In this document: piece by piece, positions 1-5,631 of the stretch
Layout of the letters: every line of letters starts with the position of its first letter
Position numbering within the stretch: position 1 is the stretch's first letter
NCBI GenBank assembly: GCA_017383665.1
Contig: JAFNWA010000089.1
Span: 1-6,557 of the forward strand
Direction of reading: 5' to 3'
Source of the DNA: Bacteroidaceae bacterium
GTDB lineage: Bacteria > Bacteroidota > Bacteroidia > Bacteroidales > Bacteroidaceae
DNA: 6,557 bases
Program-made: the position numbers and the translations under genes
The notes under the pieces: generated by a model
The model's database searches: none
Told to the model about the DNA's origin: nothing
The model's input: the letters and a program-made list of their open reading frames with translations, nothing else

Positions 1-1
1 A

Positions 2-928
2 ATCCCGTAGCTGTATCATTTCCTCGTTGCTTACTCCTTCGAGCGGAACACCCGGAATTGCATGGTAACGGATGAGGTTCATGCGACAGTCTATGCCGTC
101 GAGCAACTGAATCAGTTTGCGGGCATGGTATGTTGTTTCATTGACGCCTTTGAATACGATATACTCAAATGTGAGTCTTCTTTGATGGCTGAAGTCATAT
201 TGACGCAACAAGTCGAGAACCTCTGTTATTGGGTATCCTTTCTCGGCCGGCATAATCTCGGCGCGCTGCTGTGGAATAGGGTGGTGCAGGCTTATCGCAA
301 TGTGGTAGTCGCCCGAGTCGAGCAAGCGTTTAAGGCCTTTACGCACGCCCACTGAAGAAACTGTCAGGCGGTGGGGACTCCATCCTAATCCATATTCCGA
401 TGTCAGGATTTCAATTGCCGGTAGCAGATTGTCGAGATTGTCGCATGGCTCTCCCATTCCCATGAAAACGATGTTGGTGAGTTTCTCGAACTCTGGGAGT
501 GCCAATATCTGGTTGATGATTTCGTTTGTCGTGAGGTTTGCCGTGTACTTCTGTTTTCCTGTCATGCAGAAAAGACAGTTCATCTTGCAGCCGACCTGTG
601 AAGAGACACAAAGCGTCGCGCGCTCGCCGTCCGGGATATATACCGCCTCTACAAAATGGTTGTTGTTGACTCGGTATAGATACTTGACCGTGCCGTCCAC
701 CGAACGGGCTGCATCGGCAGGCGCTACATATCCCACTTCAAAGAGTTCGTTAAGTCTGGTGCGGTTCTTTAGCGAGATATTTGACATCTCGTCAATTGTG
801 TTCACACGCTTCTTGTACACCCAATCGGCTATCTGCTTGGCTGTAAATGCTGGCATACCGGCTTCTTTGACTGCGTTGGTCAAGTCGCCAAGTGTCATGC
901 CTGCCAATTTTCTTTTATTTTCTTCCAT
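2..928 (-). CDS. rlmN: Dual-specificity 23S rRNA (adenine-2503-C2)/tRNA methyltransferase RlmN, C-terminus missing
   Basis: Radical-SAM enzyme that methylates C2 of A2503 in 23S rRNA and, in characterised family members, of A37 in some tRNAs; cytoplasmic. The frame gives 309 residues before the left edge. Seen: an N-terminal helical domain (about 1-95), then the core with ATLCVSSQVGC at 104-114, the [4Fe-4S]/SAM motif C114-x3-C118-x2-C121, and MGMGEP at 156-161, which binds SAM in this family. C107 aligns with E. coli Cys118, needed to resolve the methylated intermediate. Family members are about 345-390 residues, so roughly 40 are missing, including the C-terminal cysteine that carries the transient methyl group; this is the window boundary, not a visible mutation. 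The ATG at 926-928 is chosen because MEENKRKLAGMTLGDL begins where homologues do. It is transcribed away from the next gene. The call is very secure. Confidence 0.97.
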   Translation of the reverse strand, partial: MEENKRKLAGMTLGDLTNAVKEAGMPAFTAKQIADWVYKKRVNTIDEMSNISLKNRTRLNELFEVGYVAPADAARSVDGTVKYLYRVNNNHFVEAVYIPDGERATLCVSSQVGCKMNCLFCMTGKQKYTANLTTNEIINQILALPEFEKLTNIVFMGMGEPCDNLDNLLPAIEILTSEYGLGWSPHRLTVSSVGVRKGLKRLLDSGDYHIAISLHHPIPQQRAEIMPAEKGYPITEVLDLLRQYDFSHQRRLTFEYIVFKGVNETTYHARKLIQLLDGIDCRMNLIRYHAIPGVPLEGVSNEEMIQLRD

Positions 929-954
929 AATGCACCGTGGGTTTCTATTTCTTT

Positions 955-963
955 GCGAAGATA
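955..963 (-). promoter_or_regulatory. Probable -7 element for rlmN
   Basis: Read on the minus strand this is TATCTTCGC, one base from the Bacteroidetes housekeeping -7 consensus TAnnTTTGC. It lies 26 bases upstream of the rlmN ATG, giving an inferred 5' leader of about 20 nt. No convincing TTG/TTTG -33 box is found 19-21 bases further upstream, so the assignment rests on the -7 match and position only. Confidence 0.5.
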
Positions 964-1035
964 ATGCAAAAAAGTGATTATTCCGTTATGTATATGCTTT
1001 TTTAATAATGAATAATATTTTATGTAGCGACATTG

Positions 1036-1067
1036 TTTGTGTGCCGTGCTTTTTTTATTTAATTTCG
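1036..1067 (+). promoter_or_regulatory. Bacteroidetes-type promoter for the GT2-DUF4922/SpoIID unit
   Basis: A -33 box TTTG (1036-1039) is followed, after a 20-base spacer, by TAATTTCG (1060-1067), which matches TAnnTTTG at all but one fixed position. This is the usual spacing for the Bacteroidetes primary sigma factor. The inferred start of transcription lies near 1071-1075, leaving a leader of only about 10 nt before the ATG at 1083. No Shine-Dalgarno sequence is present, as is common in this phylum. The rlmN promoter on the other strand has the same TTCGC ending, and the two share this 154-base divergent region. Confidence 0.6.
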
Positions 1068-1082
1068 CGATAAACAAATCCA

Positions 1083-3479
1083 ATGATGAGAAATTATACG
1101 ATAGAAATATTCCTTCCGGTTGCGGAGAATGGTATTCCCGAGACAGTGAAACCCTTCTTGAACCATTCGTCTGTGACTAATATCTGGCTTTTGTCTCCCT
1201 CGCATGTTGATATTGTGCTGCCACCAAAAGTGAGACTCCTGCCAGTGGATTCATTGTCTTCAACCACGACATTCAAAAAACTTGCCGATGTGTCAAGTGC
1301 CGATTATCAACTTTTTATAGCAAAGGATGGTGTGGCTGTTGATGAGGCAATGCTGGAGGTTATGTGCGAGCAGATGCCGCAAGATGCCTCTATGGCCTAT
1401 TCATATTATCGCAAAGTTCTTGATGGCGAGTGTCTGGATGCGCCTACTATTGAATACCAGCCCGGTAGTTTGCGTAACGATTTTGACTTCGGCTCACTTC
1501 TCCTTTTTAGGCTAAAGGCGCTGAAGGAGTATCTTGCAATGCCTTTGGATTTATATGAATATGCCGGTCTCTACCAACTGCGCTTGGCAATGAACCGTGT
1601 CGGTTTGCTGTTCCATTTTTGCGAGTATGTATATGTTGAGGAAGAACAGGATACACGCAAAAGTGGCGAAAAACAATTTGATTATGTAAATCCGGCACAG
1701 CGTAATGTACAGGTGGAAATGGAGATGGTCTGTACGCATCACCTTAAGCAGATTGGTGGATGGCTCCCTCCGTGTAAATATGATAAAATAGACCTTTCTG
1801 TCGGGGATTTCCCGGTAGAGGCGTCTGTCGTTATTCCTGTGCTTAACCGTGAATCAACAATTTCAGATGCAATCACATCTGTCCTCAGACAAAAGACATC
1901 TTTCCCCTTCAATATACTGGTGGTTGACAACCATTCAACGGACAGAACATCTGTCATTATAGACTCTTTTGCCGATTCGAGAGTAGTACACATAATACCA
2001 TCGGAGAACAACCTCGGAATTGGTGGTTGTTGGAATCTTGCGGTGAATGATGCCCGTTGCGGTCGTTTTGCCGTACAGCTTGACAGTGATGACATATACA
2101 GTGATGAAAATACATTGCAGCATGTTATTGATGGCTTTTATGAGCAAAAATGTGCAATGCTCATAGGCTCGTATAGAATATGTGATTTTAAACTCAATAC
2201 ACTTCCGCCTGGTGTAATCGACCACCGTGAGTGGAGTGAGGAGAACGGGCGTAACAATGCATTGAGAATCAATGGGCTTGGTGCTCCGCGTGCATTCTTT
2301 ACACCTGTGATACGCGAAGTGGGATTCCCCAATGTGAGCTATGGCGAGGATTACGCCGTGGGGCTGCAGATTTCACGCCGTTACAAGATAGGGCGCATAT
2401 ATGATGTTCTCTATTTGTGCCGTCGTTGGGGTGGAAATTCCGATGCGGCTCTCTCGCACGAAAAGGTCAATGCGCATAATTTGTATAAGGATGGTTTGCG
2501 CAGTGCCGAACTGAAAGCCCGTCAGGAACTTATAAGAAAATACGAAACTGTGTCGGATGACGGGATTAAGGAGTTCTTCAATAGGCAATTGTTGATTTGG
2601 CCGGATGCAGCAAACAGATATGGAGCACTTGCTGATGTCAAAGTGAAAATGTTTGAAAACGGGTTGGTAGTGCAGCACAATCCCTCTCGAGTGGTATCGA
2701 CTGCTGCGAATGTTGATGAGGCTTCACTCTCTGCCAGGAAATGTTTTTTGTGTGCTGCAAACCGTCCGTCTGAACAGATTGCAGAAAATGCCTTGGACTC
2801 GCTTGAATTGCTTGTTAATCCTTATCCAATTTTGCCGTTCCATTTCACTTTACCTATGAAACAGCATGTTCAGCAACTTCTGAAGCCGATGTATGTTGAC
2901 ATGTTGCTTCTTGCTGATAAATGGAAGGATATGGCACTTTTCTACAATGGTGCAAAATGTGGTGCATCTGCTCCAGATCACGCCCATTTACAGGCTGTGC
3001 GCCGTGCAGATATTCCATTGTTAGGTGGCTCGTGGAATGATAGAATTGTGCTTGGAGAATCTGTGTACAGCATAGATGGAGCATCTCTGTATTATGCAAC
3101 AGGTTATGTTGTTCCTCTGTTTGTTATTGTCTCTCAAAATGTGTCACATTCGGGCGAACTGTTTGAACGACTGCTTGCTGCAATGCCGTTGAAGGAGGGG
3201 GAGCCCGAACCTCGCATGAATGTGATAGCATACTCCACTGCTACCGAAGGGTATGTAACCCTGGTGATTCCTCGTGCAGAGCATCGTCCGCAGTGTTATT
3301 ATGCAAACGATGCTTCCTGTCGTCTTGTCAGTCCTGGAACTTTGGATATGGCTGGTTTGATTGTCGCACCTAGAGAGAGTGATTTTGAGTCCTTGACATC
3401 TGACGAGGTTATATCTTTGTTGCGTGAGGTTGCCATGTCACAGAAGGAACTTGATGTAGTCCTTGCAAAAATGAAATGA
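1083..3479 (+). CDS. Three-part protein: degenerate GT-A-like region, GT2 glycosyltransferase, C-terminal DUF4922 (HIT/GalT-like) domain
   Basis: 798 residues; no signal peptide or membrane segment is seen, so probably cytoplasmic. Residues about 246-450 are a GT2 domain: VSVVIPVLNR-like start at 247-256 (here EASVVIPVLNR), DNHSTDRT at 282-289, metal-binding LDSDD at 333-337, and GED at 421-423 as candidate catalytic base. Residues about 546-798 fit DUF4922, a relative of galactose-1-phosphate uridylyltransferase and Ap4A phosphorylase: C554-x2-C557, H595, and GASAPDHAHLQ with H633-x-H635-x-Q637. By analogy with GalT, C554, C557, H595 and H633 would bind zinc and H635 would be the nucleophile that carries the NMP group. 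Residues 1-245 resemble a GT-A fold lacking the DxD. A sugar nucleotide or sugar phosphate substrate is inferred, not known. The next gene overlaps by 4 bases (ATGA). The start could equally be the second ATG at 1086. Domain calls are firm; the biological role is unknown. Confidence 0.85.
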   Translation: MMRNYTIEIFLPVAENGIPETVKPFLNHSSVTNIWLLSPSHVDIVLPPKVRLLPVDSLSSTTTFKKLADVSSADYQLFIAKDGVAVDEAMLEVMCEQMPQDASMAYSYYRKVLDGECLDAPTIEYQPGSLRNDFDFGSLLLFRLKALKEYLAMPLDLYEYAGLYQLRLAMNRVGLLFHFCEYVYVEEEQDTRKSGEKQFDYVNPAQRNVQVEMEMVCTHHLKQIGGWLPPCKYDKIDLSVGDFPVEASVVIPVLNRESTISDAITSVLRQKTSFPFNILVVDNHSTDRTSVIIDSFADSRVVHIIPSENNLGIGGCWNLAVNDARCGRFAVQLDSDDIYSDENTLQHVIDGFYEQKCAMLIGSYRICDFKLNTLPPGVIDHREWSEENGRNNALRINGLGAPRAFFTPVIREVGFPNVSYGEDYAVGLQISRRYKIGRIYDVLYLCRRWGGNSDAALSHEKVNAHNLYKDGLRSAELKARQELIRKYETVSDDGIKEFFNRQLLIWPDAANRYGALADVKVKMFENGLVVQHNPSRVVSTAANVDEASLSARKCFLCAANRPSEQIAENALDSLELLVNPYPILPFHFTLPMKQHVQQLLKPMYVDMLLLADKWKDMALFYNGAKCGASAPDHAHLQAVRRADIPLLGGSWNDRIVLGESVYSIDGASLYYATGYVVPLFVIVSQNVSHSGELFERLLAAMPLKEGEPEPRMNVIAYSTATEGYVTLVIPRAEHRPQCYYANDASCRLVSPGTLDMAGLIVAPRESDFESLTSDEVISLLREVAMSQKELDVVLAKMK

Positions 3480-4774
3480 CAGGCATGAGGAAGGTTGATA
3501 TCGGGATATTGCGTGCGCCTCAAATAAAATTCGATTTTATCGGTGCTTTTTGCTTTGAATTTGGGAACGGCAAGACTGAAAACATCGTTTTCATCGAGGA
3601 TGGTAAACTCTCTTACGAAGGTGGTTCTTATGATGAGATACTTTTTACTCCATGTGGAGATGATTCGATGTTTACCTTGCATGATGTGGTGATAGGGGTG
3701 AATTTTCATTGGCAAAGAAAAGAGTCTCAGAGCTTTAAGGGGGAACTGCGGCTGATTGTTGAGGATGGTGAGGTGCGGGCTATAAACAGAATTGATGTAG
3801 AGGAGTATCTTGTGAGTGTGATATCGAGCGAGATGTCTGCAACCTCGTCATTGGAGTTTCTCAAAGCTCATACTATTGTTTCGCGCAGTTGGCTTTATGC
3901 CCAATTGTTGCGCAAAGAGAGGATTCAACAAGGTGTTTTGGGGTGGGAGAATCAAGAAGAGATTATTCGTTGGTATGCGCGCGAGGATCATACGCTCTTT
4001 GATCTTTGTGCCGATGATCATTGTCAACGCTACCAAGGTGTTACAAGAGCGCACAATCCTAATGTTGAACGCGCGGTCAAGGAGACCTCCGGAATTGTTC
4101 TTGAGTATGATGGCGAGGTGTGCGATGCCCGTTTCAGCAAGTGCTGTGGTGGTGTTACCGAGCGCTTCTCGGCATGTTGGGAGAATGAGGATTATGCTTA
4201 TCTTCAGGCGTTCAGGGATGCAGAAGGCAATGAAGAACTTCCTGATTTAAGCACCGAAGAAGGGGCAAGGGATTGGATTGAAAAAACGCCGGCCTCGTAC
4301 TGTTCCACCACGGATAATCATGTACTTTCGCAAATCCTCAACGGATATGACCGTGAAACAAATGATTTTTATCGTTGGAGAGTGGAGTATTCGCAAAAAG
4401 AACTTTCTAGGCTTATTGCCGAGCGTTCAGGGATTGATTTTGGAACAATCGAAGAATTGCTTCCTGTTGAGAGAGGAGCATCGGGGCGTATTGTGAAGTT
4501 AAAGGTTGTGGGCTCCAAGACTTTCAAAACCGTTGGCAAGGAACTTGAAATACGCCGTTGGCTATCAAAAAGTCATCTATATAGTTCTGCCTTTGTTGTA
4601 GATAAATCAACTTCACCGGATGGTGAGGTAAGATTTGTTCTCAAAGGTGCAGGTTGGGGACATGGCGTCGGTTTGTGTCAGATAGGTGCGGCCATGATGG
4701 GGGAAAAAGGTTGTTCTTGTGAGCAAATATTGTCGTTTTACTACCCGGGTTGTGTGATGGAATGTCGGGTGTAG
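3476..4774 (+). CDS. SpoIID/LytB-domain protein, probable peptidoglycan lytic transglycosylase
   Basis: 432 residues. SpoIID enzymes cleave glycan strands stripped of stem peptides by lytic transglycosylation; LytB members were named amidase enhancers. Seen: the core motif EYLVSVISSEM at 110-120, where E119 corresponds to the catalytic glutamate of SpoIID; LKAHTIVSRSW at 129-139; a metal-site-like pattern H172-x5-C178-x3-H182-C183-Q184; CCGGVTE at 223-229; and the C-terminal signature GWGHGVGLCQIGA at 393-405 followed by YYPGC. All hallmark elements are intact. Unlike secreted relatives, the N-terminus (MTGMRKVDIGILRAPQ) shows no signal peptide or transmembrane helix, so a cytoplasmic location is possible. 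Translation is probably coupled to the upstream gene: its ATG overlaps that gene's TGA. An alternative start is the ATG at 3485, three codons on; neither adds a signal sequence. The family call is firm; substrate and location are inference. Confidence 0.9.
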   Translation: MTGMRKVDIGILRAPQIKFDFIGAFCFEFGNGKTENIVFIEDGKLSYEGGSYDEILFTPCGDDSMFTLHDVVIGVNFHWQRKESQSFKGELRLIVEDGEVRAINRIDVEEYLVSVISSEMSATSSLEFLKAHTIVSRSWLYAQLLRKERIQQGVLGWENQEEIIRWYAREDHTLFDLCADDHCQRYQGVTRAHNPNVERAVKETSGIVLEYDGEVCDARFSKCCGGVTERFSACWENEDYAYLQAFRDAEGNEELPDLSTEEGARDWIEKTPASYCSTTDNHVLSQILNGYDRETNDFYRWRVEYSQKELSRLIAERSGIDFGTIEELLPVERGASGRIVKLKVVGSKTFKTVGKELEIRRWLSKSHLYSSAFVVDKSTSPDGEVRFVLKGAGWGHGVGLCQIGAAMMGEKGCSCEQILSFYYPGCVMECRV

Positions 4775-4848
4775 TGGCTGCTTTTTATATTTTTGCCAAT
4801 AAGTTTGCATGTTTCCCCTGAGTTTTGCCTAACATTTTCTTCGTAGGA

Positions 4849-4880
4849 TTGGTTTTGACGCTTATTTTGCTTACCTTTGC
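4849..4880 (+). promoter_or_regulatory. Promoter of the exopolysaccharide locus
   Basis: TACCTTTGC at 4872-4880 is a perfect match to the Bacteroidetes -7 consensus TAnnTTTGC. A TTG at 4849-4851 lies 20 bases upstream as a candidate -33 box; a TTTTG at 4853-4857 is a better box but its spacer is only 14 bases. Transcription should start near 4884-4888, giving a leader of about 105-110 nt before the sugar transferase gene. The match to the -7 element is the strongest promoter signal in the window. Confidence 0.7.
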
Positions 4881-4886
4881 AGGGTG

Positions 4887-4912
4887 AATGCCGATAGTTG
4901 GCGTTTTTTTTT
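4887..4912 (+). terminator. Hairpin plus T-tract: terminator or attenuator in the locus leader
   Basis: AATGCCGA (4887-4894) can pair with TTGGCGTT (4898-4905) around a TAG loop: eight pairs, two of them G-U. The stem runs into nine T residues at 4904-4912, the form of an intrinsic terminator. It could end read-through from the SpoIID gene 113 bases upstream. However, it begins at or just after the predicted start of transcription, so it would also be the first structure in the exopolysaccharide mRNA and could attenuate it. The stem is of modest strength. A second possible stem pairs TTGTGC (4911-4916) with GCACAA (4940-4945) and uses the last two T residues of the tract. Confidence 0.5.
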
Positions 4913-4993
4913 GTGCTGTGTGAAAATATTTTAAGGGTTGCACAATAAAAAGTTAAATAAGTAGTTACTATAAAAAACAATATATATCGCGTG

Positions 4994-5626
4994 ATGGAAC
5001 AAACAGCCTTGAATGCGGAAATTCGTGATGGAATGAATCTTTTTGAGCGCGTCTTGAAACGCTCTTTCGATTTTGTGGCTTCGCTGACGGCATTGATAAT
5101 ACTTTCCCCAATTTACATAATCATTTGCATCGCTCTTTTGTTGCAAAGGGATGGTAAGGTTCTTTTCATGCAAGAGAGAATAGGCTACAAGGGCAGGCCT
5201 TTCAATATATATAAATTCAGAACTATGCGTTCCGATTCGGAAAGCGATGGTACACCTCGTCTTGCTGCTGTAGGAGATGACCGATTGACAAAGGTCGGGC
5301 GTTTTTTGCGTGAACATCATCTTGATGAACTGCCCCAATTGTTGAATGTACTCAAAGGGGATATGTCTTTTGTGGGTCCCCGTCCCGAGCGTCGTTATTT
5401 CATTGAAAAAATCCGCCGTGAAAATCCAAACTACGATTATGTTTATCTCATGCGCCCGGGACTCACTTCGATGGCTACATTGCACAATGGTTATACAGAT
5501 ACCATGGAAAAGATGCTCATTCGACTGCAAATGGATCTTGAATATCTACGGAAACGCTCACTATGGCTGGATACGAAGTTGATATTTAAAACATTCCTGT
5601 ATATTGTAAACGGTAAAAAATTCTGA
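4994..5626 (+). CDS. Initiating sugar-phosphate transferase (monotopic polyprenol phosphate sugar transferase, PglC/WcaJ C-domain type)
   Basis: 210 residues from the ATG at 4994. Transfers a sugar phosphate from a nucleotide sugar to undecaprenyl phosphate at the inner face of the cytoplasmic membrane, the first step of capsule or exopolysaccharide assembly. Seen: KRSFD at 22-26; a hydrophobic segment at about 27-50 with Ser-Pro at 38-39, the helix break of re-entrant monotopic enzymes; YKFRTM at 73-78; LDELPQ at 110-115 with the catalytic Asp111-Glu112 dyad; VGPRPE at 127-132; and RPGLTS at 154-159. The length equals the minimal PglC-like catalytic unit and lacks the four-helix N-terminal domain of WcaJ/WbaP. 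The C-terminal TLHNGYTDTMEKM stretch differs from the usual GWAQVNGR, so the sugar is not predictable. GTG at 4991 and ATG at 5033 are alternative starts; the latter would still keep KRSFD. It is the first gene after the locus promoter and lies 5 bases before the export gene. Confidence 0.95.
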   Translation: MEQTALNAEIRDGMNLFERVLKRSFDFVASLTALIILSPIYIIICIALLLQRDGKVLFMQERIGYKGRPFNIYKFRTMRSDSESDGTPRLAAVGDDRLTKVGRFLREHHLDELPQLLNVLKGDMSFVGPRPERRYFIEKIRRENPNYDYVYLMRPGLTSMATLHNGYTDTMEKMLIRLQMDLEYLRKRSLWLDTKLIFKTFLYIVNGKKF

Positions 5627-5631
5627 AACAA

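Noticed and set aside
429..977. 182-codon plus-strand open frame
   Set aside because: It lies opposite rlmN, whose minus-strand translation carries the radical-SAM cysteines and MGMGEP motif; the plus-strand product has no recognisable family and is a shadow.
929..1082. Small RNA or small gene in the divergent intergenic region
   Set aside because: AT-rich with promoter elements on both strands and no stable hairpin or convincing short coding frame; it is adequately explained as a divergent promoter region.
4775..4798. Possible terminator right after the SpoIID gene (TGGC...GCCA)
   Set aside because: Only four pairs with a 16-base T-rich loop and no T-tract after the stem; too weak to call.
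4931..5530. 199-codon minus-strand open frame over the sugar transferase
   Set aside because: Antisense to a gene with intact catalytic motifs; its translation has no coherent domain and its end falls in the locus leader.
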